DNA of 64,000 bases from the NCBI RefSeq assembly GCF_003989665.1, contig NZ_RZIJ01000007.1, positions 124,001 to 188,000 of the forward strand. The letters run 5' to 3'. Both the position numbers and the translations under genes were made by a program. The DNA is from Azospirillum doebereinerae (GTDB lineage Bacteria; Pseudomonadota; Alphaproteobacteria; Azospirillales; Azospirillaceae). This document shows, piece after piece, positions 18,187-26,736 of this stretch. The first letter of the stretch is position 1, and each line of letters begins with the position of its first letter. The notes below the pieces were generated by a model. That model was not told the origin of the DNA, did no database searches, and was given only the letters and a program-made list of their open reading frames with translations.

Positions 18187-18903
18187 TTACTTGGGGGCCA
18201 TGACCTTGCCGGGAAGGCTGAGGTCGCCCGAGGCGATCTTGAAGACGTCGCTGACGCACAGCAGCGGCGCGTGGAGGTTGCCATTGACCCTGAGGCCGGC
18301 CGTGACCCCGTCGTAGGACGCGCCCACGATGCCGCCGATGAGCGACAACGGAATCCTGACCTGCACGGCGTCGCCCTTGAGGCTCGTCGGATAGTCCGGG
18401 CTGTCGATCAGCAGGGGAACGCCCGGCCAGGTTTCCGGAACCTTCGGCTTCTTGCCTTCGGGAATGTCGATGACCTTGAGGCCGCCGCCGCACGCCGCGT
18501 CCTTGGTCAGCACCACCCAGTGCGGGTGCCAGACGTCCCGGTTCCTGGCGCCCTTCGCCGCGTCGTCGAAATCGGGGTGGAAGGTGACGGCCAGCGCGAC
18601 GATGCCCTGCTTCGTCTCGAAGCCGATCGCGCCGCTGTCGAGCGAGGTCGGCCAGACATAGGCGTAAACCCCGGAGCCTTCGAAATTGCCGGTGGCGCCG
18701 GGCTTTTCCGACCCCGCCTCGCCGCGGACGCGGGTCGTGAAGACGGCGGAGTCGCCCTCGGTCACGATGGTCGTCTCGATGATGTCGAAGGGGGCCGGCA
18801 CGTTCTGCGCCGGTCCCGGTGTGATCGAATGGGCGGCGGCGGCCGTCAGCCAAAGCGATGCCGTTCCGGCGAGAAGCGCGCCGGCTGCGAATCTTCCAAT
18901 CAT
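18187..18903 (-). CDS. Secreted protein of unknown function
   Basis: A 238-residue protein with a clear signal peptide (MIGRFAAGALLAGTASLWLTA, cleavage near AAAAHS). The mature part is beta-rich, with motifs GVYAYVWPTSLDSGAIGF and WHPHWVVL and two cysteines about 75 residues apart that could form a disulfide. I do not recognise the family. It lies 21 bases downstream of the MarR gene, so it is the first structural gene of the operon and probably a periplasmic sensor or binding protein connected with the stress the operon answers. Confidence 0.75.
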   Translation of the reverse strand: MIGRFAAGALLAGTASLWLTAAAAHSITPGPAQNVPAPFDIIETTIVTEGDSAVFTTRVRGEAGSEKPGATGNFEGSGVYAYVWPTSLDSGAIGFETKQGIVALAVTFHPDFDDAAKGARNRDVWHPHWVVLTKDAACGGGLKVIDIPEGKKPKVPETWPGVPLLIDSPDYPTSLKGDAVQVRIPLSLIGGIVGASYDGVTAGLRVNGNLHAPLLCVSDVFKIASGDLSLPGKVMAPK

Positions 18904-18924
18904 TCGGGTTGGTGTCCTTTCTTC

Positions 18925-19593
18925 TCAGGAGCCTGGAGGGGGTGAGGCCGATCCCTGTCGGAACGCGTCCCAGGTGGCTGCCCGTGACGCGGGATCGGCG
19001 GTTTCATGCTCGCGGCAATCGATACGGAGGTCCCGTTGCCCGAAGGCCGCGTTCACGAAATGGCAGTGATGCGGATGGGCCGCATCGGCGTGCACGAACG
19101 GCGCGAAATACCGGCAGGTCGTGCACATGCGTTGGATGGGAATGACGTCGAGCGACTGGAGGTGCCGGATCATCTTCACCAGGGTGACCAGCAGGTCCTG
19201 CTGCTCGTCGATGGGCAAAGCCTCGACGGCCTGCTCGGCGCTGCTTCGCGCCGCGCCGTCGGCCTGAAGCGCGGACCGGCCCTCCGCCGCGATGTCCACG
19301 TTGACGGCCCGGCGGTCGCCCTCCGTGCCGCGCTTGAGGACGAACCCCTTGCGCTCCAGGGCGGCGATCGAATCCGTGGCCGTGGGTTGCGCGACACCGA
19401 GCTGGGCCGCGATGTCCTTCACGCCCATCCCACCCGCCCGTCCCTCGAGCAAGTCGAGGATCGACAGCTGGGTCGGGTTCAGGCCGGTCGCCTTCGAGCG
19501 GCGCCAGTCGTCGATCCGCATGGCCATCGCGACACGGGACAGGCCTTCGCGGATGCGGTGACTGAGCTCGGTGGGGTTCTTCGGCGTTTCCAT
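18925..19593 (-). CDS. MarR-family regulator with a C-terminal Cys/His-rich extension
   Basis: A 222-residue regulator. Residues 8-150 or so form a MarR winged helix (GVKDIAAQLGVAQPTATDS recognition helix, wing KRGTEGDRRAVNV). The extra 70 residues hold C157, C160, H173, H175, H176, C177, C193 and H196, enough for a metal or Fe-S site or a thiol switch; a normal MarR stops near 150. The start METPKNP at 19593 is just downstream of an operator-like palindrome. It heads the 19593-15528 operon and most likely represses it, sensing redox state, metal or electrophile through the tail. Confidence 0.87.
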   Translation of the reverse strand: METPKNPTELSHRIREGLSRVAMAMRIDDWRRSKATGLNPTQLSILDLLEGRAGGMGVKDIAAQLGVAQPTATDSIAALERKGFVLKRGTEGDRRAVNVDIAAEGRSALQADGAARSSAEQAVEALPIDEQQDLLVTLVKMIRHLQSLDVIPIQRMCTTCRYFAPFVHADAAHPHHCHFVNAAFGQRDLRIDCREHETADPASRAATWDAFRQGSASPPPGS

Positions 19594-19598
19594 GAGCG

Positions 19599-19622
19599 AT
19601 TTATATATAGGAGTCCTATTGA
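19599..19622 (-). promoter_or_regulatory. Promoter/operator of the MarR operon
   Basis: ATAGGA-G-TCCTAT (19607-19619), a 6+6 dyad with one central base, sits 13 bases before the MarR ATG in AT-rich sequence containing TATATA. MarR proteins normally bind such short dyads over their own promoters, so this is the likely autoregulatory operator. Confidence 0.55.
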
Positions 19623-19769
19623 AAGCAAGCCCTGAAAATTGGCCGCGGCATTTTGGGACGTCCTCGGTGAACCTTGGACCGATCATGGTACTGGACGGCG
19701 CGCTGGCCCCCAGGGCCGCTGGACGGCTGGCCGCGCTGGCTTACACCGACGTCGCGGTGCTGGGTGGCG

Positions 19770-20190
19770 GCGGACTTCCCTGTCGGCAGCGACGCCCATG
19801 TGCCGAGCAGCCCGTCGCCGATCAGCTTGAGCGCCAACACCGTCACCACGATCAACAGGCCGGGTAGGGTGGTCAGTTCCCAGGCGGTGCGCAGCAATTC
19901 ACGCCCGGCCCCGATCACGCGGCCCCAACTGACGGTGTTCGAATCACCCAGTTCCATGAAGGACAAGGCTGTCTCCATCAGGGTCGCCGAGGCGACCATC
20001 ACCGAGAAGGTAATGAGGATCGGCAGCATGGCTTGGCCAGGATGATACGGGCGTGGTCATAGTCCATGCCGCGCGCGGTGACGATGAAGTCCTTGCTGCT
20101 CAGGGCTCGGGTCTCGGCACGAAGCAGCCGGACGATGGTCGGCCAAGTGACGATGCCGATGGCGTCGGCGATGGCCTCCGGCCGGATCAT
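19770..20190 (-). pseudogene. Remnant of an OppC/DppC-type peptide ABC permease
   Basis: Two reading frames on the minus strand together resemble the second half of an OppC/DppC permease. The first (about 20190-20035) gives IGIVTWPTIVRLLRAETRAL and GMDYDHARIILA, the EAA-loop region. The second (about 20033-19775) gives MLPILITFSVMVASATLMET and ALKLIGDGLLG. The frame breaks near 20035 in the conserved EAA/HxLPN segment, the N-terminal half is missing and the C-terminus runs into unrelated sequence. No partner permease or ATPase is nearby. It is a decayed gene. Confidence 0.78.
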
Positions 20191-20269
20191 GCCTTTCAAA
20201 GCACACCCCGCCATTGTCGGGATGCTTCCTGTCATGCAATCGATCTCCCGGTTGGGCGAGCCGGGCACG

Positions 20270-20499
20270 GAAAAATAACTTTCCAGGTTTGGGTTTTAAT
20301 TATTAACTAAACAATAGAATAGGCCTTGCGTTTTCATAAGAAAAACTCCATCTTCCGCAGGTCGATAGACGGCCATACGACTTGAAACAGCGCAGTGAAG
20401 CGCGGACAAGTCGACGAATATGATCACCTGAAAATGCGAATTCGACGGCCCGACGGTAACGCGGGCAAGCCAAATCCATGTTTGAAAAAGGAGGTTTCC
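20270..20499 (+). promoter_or_regulatory. AT-rich promoter region and possible long leader of cspA
   Basis: The stretch 20280-20350 is markedly AT-rich (TTTTAATTATTAACTAAACA) compared with its surroundings and precedes cspA by 150-200 bases, leaving room for the long structured 5' leader typical of cold-shock mRNAs. AAAAAGGAGG, a very strong ribosome-binding site, lies 7 bases before the ATG. No defined -35/-10 pair can be assigned with confidence. Confidence 0.4.
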
Positions 20500-20712
20500 A
20501 TGACGACGGGAACCGTGAAATGGTTCAACGCCCAAAAGGGCTTTGGTTTCATCGCGCCGGACAACGGGGGCAGTGATGCCTTCGTCCACATCAGCGCGGT
20601 CGAGCGGGCGGGCTTGAGCGATCTGCGCGAGGGCCAGAAGCTGGGTTTCGAGCTGGTCTCCGACCAGCGCAGCGGGAAGATGTCCGCCGACAATCTGAAG
20701 TCTCTCGACTGA
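20500..20712 (+). CDS. cspA: Cold-shock protein, CspA family
   Basis: A 70-residue single cold-shock domain starting [18 protein letters not shown], with RNP1 KGFGFI (residues 13-18) and RNP2-like AFVHI. It binds single-stranded RNA/DNA as an RNA chaperone. Length and sequence are full family standard. It is monocistronic, with its own AT-rich upstream region and strong Shine-Dalgarno. The cspA symbol denotes the family; alphaproteobacteria usually carry several paralogues. Confidence 0.95.
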   Translation: MTTGTVKWFNAQKGFGFIAPDNGGSDAFVHISAVERAGLSDLREGQKLGFELVSDQRSGKMSADNLKSLD

Positions 20713-20783
20713 CCATGCTTCCGGCGGTTCCGGGCTTCGTCCCGAACCGCTGGCACGCTGTTCGGCACACGTTCGGCCAACTG

Positions 20784-20824
20784 GGCCTCGCACCGAAGAA
20801 CGGTTGCGAGGCCTTTTGTTTTCC
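20784..20824 (+). terminator. Intrinsic terminator downstream of cspA
   Basis: GGCCTCGCA (20784-20792) pairs exactly with TGCGAGGCC (20805-20813), followed by TTTTGTTTT. A weaker hairpin precedes it at about 20725-20752. Confidence 0.85.
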
Positions 20825-20869
20825 CACCCCAGCGCATCCGTTGACCGGATGCCGAAGGACACCAAAGCC

Positions 20870-21007
20870 ATGGCCAAGGAACAGAAACGCGGCAACCGTG
20901 AAATCCGCAAGCCGAAATCGGCCAAGCCGGTCGCCGCCGTGTCGGTGGCGGCTTTCCTGAACAAGAAGGAGACCGCCAGCGAGAAGCCTGCCCGTAAGAA
21001 GGGATGA
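20870..21007 (+). CDS. Small highly basic protein of unknown function
   Basis: A 45-residue Lys/Arg-rich peptide (starts MAKEQKRGNREIRKPKSAKP, ends with basic ARKKG). An in-frame ATG at 20849 would add seven residues; 20870 is preferred because GAAGGA lies upstream. Small MAKEQKR-type proteins recur in alphaproteobacteria without known function; the composition suggests nucleic-acid or ribosome association. Its position just past the cspA terminator may reflect a shared cold or stress context. Confidence 0.6.
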   Translation: MAKEQKRGNREIRKPKSAKPVAAVSVAAFLNKKETASEKPARKKG

Positions 21008-21162
21008 TGTCGCCCGCGCGGCCATCGTGCAGGCGGCCCCGGCACCACCCCTCCGCGTCCAAGCGCGCCGATCCGGTTTATGGTCAAACATCTCCGATGA
21101 GTGCGCGTAATGAACACTTTGGAGGAATACACTGATTTTCTTATACGGTAGGAGTGGTGATA

Positions 21163-21840
21163 GTGGAATACGCATCCGTGGCGCTGATTGATGGAAACAA
21201 TTTGTTTCGCCAAGGCCTGAAGGCATTGTTTGCCGATCAGAGTTTTCAGATCGTCATTGAGTCATCTTCGGTGAAGGATGCGCTCTTGGCTGTTCCAAAC
21301 AACAATCCATTGCAGCTTATCCTGATCGATCCGAGTGGCATGGGGGCCCCCGCCGAAGCGATCCGGGCCTTCAAGGACAGATGCCCGGAGGCGCGTCTGG
21401 TTCTGCTCACCGAGACGCTGGACGGCGAGGCGCTGACCAACGCCATCGATGCCGGCGCGGATGGCTTCCTGATGAAGGACATATCGCGGGACGTGTTGCT
21501 CCAATCCCTGCGGCTGGTCATGATGGGCGAGAAGGTGTTCCCAAGCCATTTGGCGGCTCTGATAATCAGCGGCCGCCTGTATGGCAAGGAGGACCAGATG
21601 CCGGCCTTCCGGAAGGGAGTGTCGAAACGGGAGGGACAGATTCTGCGCTGCCTTCTCGTTGGCGACAGCAACAAGCTGATCGCCCGGCATCTCAGCATCA
21701 CCGAGGCGACGGTCAAGGTGCACCTCAAGAGCCTGCTGCGCAAGATCGACGCGACGAACCGCACCCAGGCGGCCATCTGGGGACTCAACAACGGCTTTGC
21801 CGAAGTGGACGGCGGCGCCCTTGTCGATCGGGTCGCGTGA
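21163..21840 (+). CDS. LuxR/NarL-type response regulator with atypical receiver
   Basis: 225 residues: a receiver domain (1-125 or so; probable phospho-acceptor D56, T83, K105) and a GerE/LuxR helix-turn-helix (about 155-215, IARHLSITEATVKVHLKSLL). The acidic Mg-binding pair normally DD is reduced to one Asp in VALIDGNN, so phosphorylation may be weak or absent. The GTG at 21163 is used because AGGAG lies 9 bases upstream; a GTG at 21154 is too close to it. No histidine kinase is adjacent. Codon use in the N-terminal half is less GC-biased than in the neighbours. Confidence 0.87.
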   Translation: MEYASVALIDGNNLFRQGLKALFADQSFQIVIESSSVKDALLAVPNNNPLQLILIDPSGMGAPAEAIRAFKDRCPEARLVLLTETLDGEALTNAIDAGADGFLMKDISRDVLLQSLRLVMMGEKVFPSHLAALIISGRLYGKEDQMPAFRKGVSKREGQILRCLLVGDSNKLIARHLSITEATVKVHLKSLLRKIDATNRTQAAIWGLNNGFAEVDGGALVDRVA

Positions 21841-21982
21841 GCGGCACCCGACCTCGTCTTCGGTTTCACACTGTCCACAGCGAGCCGGGCGAAGGCGCTC
21901 ATCGGCGCCAACCCGGCCATGGCCTTTTCCACCGCCATCCTGGCGCTGCCCGACGCGGCGCCGAAGCGTCGGGCGCCGTGGA

Positions 21983-23911
21983 TCACACCGTCCCGGCGAC
22001 CTGCCGGTAGAGCGCCGGCAACGCCTTGGTCAGGTGGGATATCTGCGGGAAGATCGCGTAGGCGCCTCGTCCGAACAGGTAGGGGATGTAGTCGCGCGCC
22101 TGCGCGTCCACGGTGATGGCGAACACCGCCAAGCCATCCTTGCGGGCCTCTCGGACCGCTTGGCGCGTGTCCTCGATGCCGTAGCGGCCTTCGTAATGGT
22201 CGACGTCGTTCGGTTTGCCGTCCGACAACAGGATCAGCAGCCGGTGTCGGTTCGGCCGTTGCGTGAGCCGGGCGGCGGCGTGCCGGATGGCGGCGCCCAT
22301 GCGGGTGTAGTAGCCGGGCTTCAAGGCGCCGATGCGCCGGGTCACGGTGGCGCCCAGGGGCTCGTCGAAGCCCTTCAACGTCTGCACCCGCACCCAGTCC
22401 CGCCGCTTGGAGGTGAAGGCGTAGAGCGCGTGGTCGTCGCCGCAGGCGGTCAGGCCGTGGGTCAGCGCCAGCAGCGCCTCCTTCTCCACGTCCAGCACGC
22501 GGCGGCCGTCGACCCAGCCGTCGGTGGACAGCGAGCCGTCGACCAGAACGGCGACCGCCAGATCGCGCGCGGCGCTGCGCGTCTGCTGGTGGACGCGGTC
22601 GCTGCCGGCGCCTCCGGCGCGCAGGTCGGCGCGGCTGCGCACCAGCGCCGCGAGGTCCAGGTCGTCGCCGTCGCTCTGGCCGGTGAACAGCATGCGGCGC
22701 GGGCGAAGCGCCTCGAACTGGCGGCGCACCTGCCGGATGCGGCGCAGCGCCGCCGCGTCGGGTTCCCACGCCTCCCCCCCGCCTTCGCCGTCCGCCGGGG
22801 CGGTTTCGGTGATCACCCGGCAATGGTGGGGATGGTGGGCGTGGCGGCGATGGTCCCATTCCGGGTAGGTCAGCACGGCGTTCAGCGGCGTGGCGTCGAT
22901 GGCCGGGGGGGCCAAGTCGAGGTCGAGCTTCAGCGTGGTCGCCGCCCGGCGCTTGTGCGCGCCGACGGCGATCTCGTCCATGTCGTCGGCGGCCTTGCGG
23001 GCGTTGTCCGCGTCGTCGTCGTCCACGGCGCGCGGGATGTTCAGCATTTCGGCGAGGCCGAGGATCTTCTCGAAACGATTCAGGATCAGCGGGTCGTCGC
23101 GCTGCGTCTGGTCGGTGGCCCGCCGGGTCGCCTTGCGGCGGCGCCCGTCGCCGTCCTGGGCGGCGGCACCCTCGGCGGGTCCGTCGTCGAGGGCGGGGGA
23201 GGGCGTGTCCGCCGCCGGCGTCGCCACTCCCCACAGGGGCACCGGCAGCATCCGACCATAACCATGAGGGGCGACGAAGCCGTCCAGGGCGGAGCCGAAG
23301 TCCAGCATGCGCGCCGCGTCGCCTTCGGCCGGGCCCCCACCGAGCAGCACCAGCGCCGTCCGCTCCACCATGGCCTCGGCGGGCGGCAGGCGGCGGGCCG
23401 GGCGCAGGACAGCCATGGCGCCGGCCAACTCCGCGTGGAGGATCCGCAATCCTGGCCAGCAGGCCAGGGTCCGCGCGGTGGTGCGGGCGGCGACGCGCAG
23501 CGCCTGGACGTCGGCCTGCAAAGGATCGGACGGAGGCGAAGCCGGTTCGATGTGGGCGAAGTAAGCGGCGAGCCACTCGTAGAGATGTTCGTTCAACCGG
23601 GCTTCGGGAAACAGCGCGATGGCCGCCGGAAGCTGGAGCGTGTCGCCGTCCAGCGTGGCCCGTTCCACACGTTCGGCGCCGAGCCCGATGCGGTCGAGCA
23701 GCGGCAGCCGGTGCCCCGAAACCTTGGCGGCGGCGGCGTTCAGCCGCACGCCCCGGTCGCCGCCCAGCGCGCGGAAGAAGACCGACAGGCGCGGCCGCAT
23801 CGCCTCCAGCGTCACCGCCGCGTCCGGATGGTTGGGATAGCTCGACCGCCCGCCGATCAGGCGGTGCCACAGGCGGCCGACGGTCTCTTCCGGCTCGAAC
23901 AGCTCCAGCAT
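21983..23911 (-). CDS. norD: Nitric-oxide reductase activation protein NorD
   Basis: A 642-residue protein with a C-terminal von Willebrand A domain. The MIDAS motif DGSLS is in AVAVLVDGSLSTDGW, followed by VFAITVDAQARDYIPYLFG. The length and the acidic, low-complexity middle fit NorD. It works with the NorQ AAA+ ATPase to insert or activate the non-haem iron of NorB. It starts 7 bases after norQ ends, completing the order norC-norB-norQ-norD. Confidence 0.92.
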   Translation of the reverse strand: MLELFEPEETVGRLWHRLIGGRSSYPNHPDAAVTLEAMRPRLSVFFRALGGDRGVRLNAAAAKVSGHRLPLLDRIGLGAERVERATLDGDTLQLPAAIALFPEARLNEHLYEWLAAYFAHIEPASPPSDPLQADVQALRVAARTTARTLACWPGLRILHAELAGAMAVLRPARRLPPAEAMVERTALVLLGGGPAEGDAARMLDFGSALDGFVAPHGYGRMLPVPLWGVATPAADTPSPALDDGPAEGAAAQDGDGRRRKATRRATDQTQRDDPLILNRFEKILGLAEMLNIPRAVDDDDADNARKAADDMDEIAVGAHKRRAATTLKLDLDLAPPAIDATPLNAVLTYPEWDHRRHAHHPHHCRVITETAPADGEGGGEAWEPDAAALRRIRQVRRQFEALRPRRMLFTGQSDGDDLDLAALVRSRADLRAGGAGSDRVHQQTRSAARDLAVAVLVDGSLSTDGWVDGRRVLDVEKEALLALTHGLTACGDDHALYAFTSKRRDWVRVQTLKGFDEPLGATVTRRIGALKPGYYTRMGAAIRHAAARLTQRPNRHRLLILLSDGKPNDVDHYEGRYGIEDTRQAVREARKDGLAVFAITVDAQARDYIPYLFGRGAYAIFPQISHLTKALPALYRQVAGTV

Positions 23912-23918
23912 GGCGGGG

Positions 23919-24707
23919 TCAGCCCAGCGTGACGTCGGCGACGCGCAGCAGCCCGGCGCGGATGTCGGGATCGTCGGTCAGCGGCTCGATCAAAGCGGCG
24001 CGGATCGCGCGCTCCGGCTTCATGCCCGAGCGGATCAGGGTGGCGCAGTAGATCAGCAGGCGGGTCGAGACGCCCTCCTCCAGATCCTGCCCCTTGAGCG
24101 CGCGCAGCGCGTTGGCGAGGCGGACCAGCGGGACGACGCGGGATTCGGGCAGGCCGCTTTCCGTGGCGACGATGGGGATTTCGAGCTCGGGCTTGGGGAA
24201 GTCGAATTCGACGGCGAGGAAGCGCTGGCGGGTGCTGGGCTTCAGCGTCTTCAGGATGTTCTGGTAGCCGGGGTTGTAGGACACCACCAGCATGAAGTCC
24301 GGCGGTGCCTCCAGCGTCTCGCCGGTGCGCTCCAGCGGCAGGATGCGGCGGTCGTCGGTCAGCGGGTGCAGCACGACGGTGACGTCCTTGCGCGCTTCCA
24401 CCACCTCGTCGAGGTAGCAGATGGCGCCCTCGCGCACGGCGCGGGTCAGCGGCCCGTCGGTCCACACGGTGTCGCCTCCCTTGAGCAGGTACCGCCCGGT
24501 CAGGTCGGCGGCGGTCAGGTCGTCGTGGCAGGACACAGTGTGCAGCGGGCGCCCCAGCTTGGCCGCCATATGCGTCACGAAGCGCGTCTTGCCGCAGCCG
24601 GTCGGCCCCTTCAGCAGCAGCGGCAGCCGGTGCTGGAAGGCGTGCTCGAACAGCGCCACCTCGTCGGCGACCGGCTGGTAGAAGGGAAGAGCGGCGTCGA
24701 GCGGCAT
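23919..24707 (-). CDS. norQ: Nitric-oxide reductase maturation AAA+ ATPase NorQ
   Basis: A 262-residue MoxR-type AAA+ ATPase with Walker A GPTGCGKT, Walker B ICYLDEV, sensor-1 VVSYNPGYQ and an arginine-finger segment STRQRFLAVEF. It forms a hexamer that with NorD activates the NO reductase. It lies downstream of norB across a terminator-like hairpin, which may set a lower NorQ/D level than NorC/B. Confidence 0.95.
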   Translation of the reverse strand: MPLDAALPFYQPVADEVALFEHAFQHRLPLLLKGPTGCGKTRFVTHMAAKLGRPLHTVSCHDDLTAADLTGRYLLKGGDTVWTDGPLTRAVREGAICYLDEVVEARKDVTVVLHPLTDDRRILPLERTGETLEAPPDFMLVVSYNPGYQNILKTLKPSTRQRFLAVEFDFPKPELEIPIVATESGLPESRVVPLVRLANALRALKGQDLEEGVSTRLLIYCATLIRSGMKPERAIRAALIEPLTDDPDIRAGLLRVADVTLG

Positions 24708-24721
24708 TGGGGAAACTCCAG

Positions 24722-24770
24722 GAAAAAAAAGAGGACCCCCGCCCGCGATGCGGACGGGGGCCGAGGGGAC
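24722..24770 (-). terminator. Terminator or attenuator between norB and norQ
   Basis: On the minus strand CCCCCGTCCGC, a short loop and GCGGGCGGGGG form a stem, followed by TCCTC and eight consecutive T. It lies between the norB stop and the norQ start in the same operon, so it probably causes partial termination and reduces transcript for norQ and norD. Confidence 0.75.
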
Positions 24771-24773
24771 CTC

Positions 24774-26123
24774 TTATTCGGCGGGTTGGTAGTTGGTCGG
24801 GATGGACGCGGGACGCTCCTCCCGCGCCGGGCCGAAGATGGAGTAGAGGAACAGCACGACGCCGACGCCCACGATGACGCCCGCCCCCAGGCGCATCCAG
24901 TAGAACAGGGCGATCTGCTCCTGCACCTCCATGTAGTCCATGCCCAGCACGCGCTGGAGATGGGTCTGCACGACGCCGGCCACGGTCAGCACGAAGGTCA
25001 TGAAGGCCATGCCGCCGCACATCAGCCAGAAGCTCCACATGTTGAGGAGCTGGTTGTAGGGCTGGCGGCCGCGCAGATACGGCATCGCGTAGGTGATGAT
25101 GGCGAAGTTGATCATGGCGTAGGCGCCGAAGAAGGCGAGGTGCCCGTGCGCCGCCGTCACCTGGGTGCCGTGGGTGTAGTAGTTGATCGGGGCCAGCGTG
25201 TGCAGGAAGCCCCAGACCCCGGCGCCGAAGAAGGCGAAGACCGAGCAGCCGAGCGACCACAGCATCGCCGCCTTGTTCGGGTGCCGCCGCCCGCTTTTCC
25301 ACACCATCATGAAGGCGAACACGACCATGGTGAAGAAGGGCGCCACCTCAAGGGCCGAGAAGATCGAGCCGATCCACTGCCAGTAGCCCGGCGTGCCGAT
25401 CCAGTAGTAATGGTGGCCGGTGCCCAGGATGCCGCTGAACAGCGCCAGCCCGACGATGGCGTAGAGCCACTTCTCGACGATCTCGCGGTCGACGCCGGTC
25501 ATCTTGATCATCAGGAAGGCGAGGATCGAGGCCAGCACCAGCTCCCACACGCCCTCGACCCACAGATGGACGACGTACCACCAGTACATCTTGTCCAGCG
25601 CCAGGTTGGACGGGTTGTAGAAGGAGAACAGGAAGAAGATCGCGATGCCCCACATGCCCACCAGCAGGATGTTGGTGATGACCGTGCGGCGTCCTTTGAT
25701 GAGGGTCAGCGTGATGTTGTAGAGGAACATCAGCGCGACGACGACGATGGCGGCCTTGATCCAGGTCGGTTGCTCCAGGAACTCCCGCCCCTCGTAGATG
25801 CGGAAGAGATAGCCGACGACGGCGGCCAGCGCCCCGAAGACGAACAGGCCGAGTTGGACCAGCGCCAGCGTCGGACTGTGCAGCTCGGTCTCCGCCTCCT
25901 CCGGGATCAGGTAGTAGGCGGCGCCGAAGAAGCCGATCAGCAGCCAGACGATCAGCGCGTTGGTGTGGATCATCCGGATGATGTTGAAGGGCACCAACTC
26001 CGACAGCAGGTTGGGCATCACGTAGACGGCGCCGGCCAGCAGCCCGACCAGGATCTGCACCGCGAACAGGCCCATCGCCGCCGCGAAGTACCAGAGGGCG
26101 ACTTTTTGCGATTCGTATTTCAT
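24774..26123 (-). CDS. norB: Nitric-oxide reductase large subunit NorB
   Basis: A 449-residue integral membrane subunit of cytochrome c-dependent NO reductase, a haem-copper oxidase relative with about 12 membrane segments. It reduces two NO to N2O. Ligands are visible at the expected spacing: H53 and H328 (haem b), H326 (haem b3), and H186, H237, H238 with E190 (non-haem FeB). The ATG at 26123 is used; an upstream extension lies in the norC/norB gap. norC ends 14 bases before it. Confidence 0.97.
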   Translation of the reverse strand: MKYESQKVALWYFAAAMGLFAVQILVGLLAGAVYVMPNLLSELVPFNIIRMIHTNALIVWLLIGFFGAAYYLIPEEAETELHSPTLALVQLGLFVFGALAAVVGYLFRIYEGREFLEQPTWIKAAIVVVALMFLYNITLTLIKGRRTVITNILLVGMWGIAIFFLFSFYNPSNLALDKMYWWYVVHLWVEGVWELVLASILAFLMIKMTGVDREIVEKWLYAIVGLALFSGILGTGHHYYWIGTPGYWQWIGSIFSALEVAPFFTMVVFAFMMVWKSGRRHPNKAAMLWSLGCSVFAFFGAGVWGFLHTLAPINYYTHGTQVTAAHGHLAFFGAYAMINFAIITYAMPYLRGRQPYNQLLNMWSFWLMCGGMAFMTFVLTVAGVVQTHLQRVLGMDYMEVQEQIALFYWMRLGAGVIVGVGVVLFLYSIFGPAREERPASIPTNYQPAE

Positions 26124-26137
26124 GGTGGCAAGTCTCC

Positions 26138-26590
26138 TCAGCCCGACAGCTTGGGCGGCCAGTTCTGGGTGTTGATCCGGCTGGTCCATTCCAGGAAGGC
26201 CGCCAGATCCTCGACCTCTTGTTCGGTCAGGTTGAACTGCGGCATCTGGCGGCGACCCTGGATGCCGGACGGCTGTGCCGCCATCCAGCCCTTGAGCGCG
26301 GTCACGGCGCCGTCATGGTCCTTGTCGCCGCCGTAGCGCTTCCAGACGTTGCCGAGTTCCGGCGCGAAATAGGCGCCCTCGCCCAGGATGGTGTGGCAAT
26401 TGATGCAGGCGTTCTTCTCCCACACATGCTTGCCACGGGCGACGGCGTCGTTGAGCCCCGCCTTGTCGGTGCTGGTGTTGACGATGTAGAGGTGGCTGAG
26501 CGCGGTCAACGCGACGAAGGTCGCGAAGAAGAACAGCGATCCGCCGTAAAAGATGTTGCGCGCGGCCGCCTTTGTGAAGCGTTCGGTCAT
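26138..26590 (-). CDS. norC: Nitric-oxide reductase cytochrome c subunit NorC
   Basis: A 150-residue membrane-anchored c-type cytochrome. One N-terminal anchor spans residues 12-37, the haem-binding motif is CINCH (C62, C65, H66) and the probable axial Met is M116 in RRQMPQFN. It passes electrons from periplasmic donors to NorB. First gene of the norCBQD operon, transcribed from the divergent region holding a perfect FNR/NNR-type box. Confidence 0.96.
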   Translation of the reverse strand: MTERFTKAAARNIFYGGSLFFFATFVALTALSHLYIVNTSTDKAGLNDAVARGKHVWEKNACINCHTILGEGAYFAPELGNVWKRYGGDKDHDGAVTALKGWMAAQPSGIQGRRQMPQFNLTEQEVEDLAAFLEWTSRINTQNWPPKLSG

Positions 26591-26736
26591 CGCTCGGGCT
26601 TCCCTGGAAATCGGTGGGCGGAAATCAGCGAGTGTCGGTGCGGAGGGAACGCGACGCGCGGCGCCGGAAAACCGGTCGCCGTCGTGTCGTCCGCCACGGG
26701 TCGAAGCAATAATTGAGTGTTTTGGGCGGTCATTCC

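Noticed and set aside
19616..20029. Intact small permease gene
   Set aside because: It begins inside the conserved EAA region and its upstream half is in another frame, so it is treated as part of a pseudogene.
21841..21982. Plus-strand coding-like frame after the response regulator (LSTASRAKALIGANPAMAFS)
   Set aside because: Third positions look coding but it lacks a start, a family match and a stop in place; too weak to call even a remnant.
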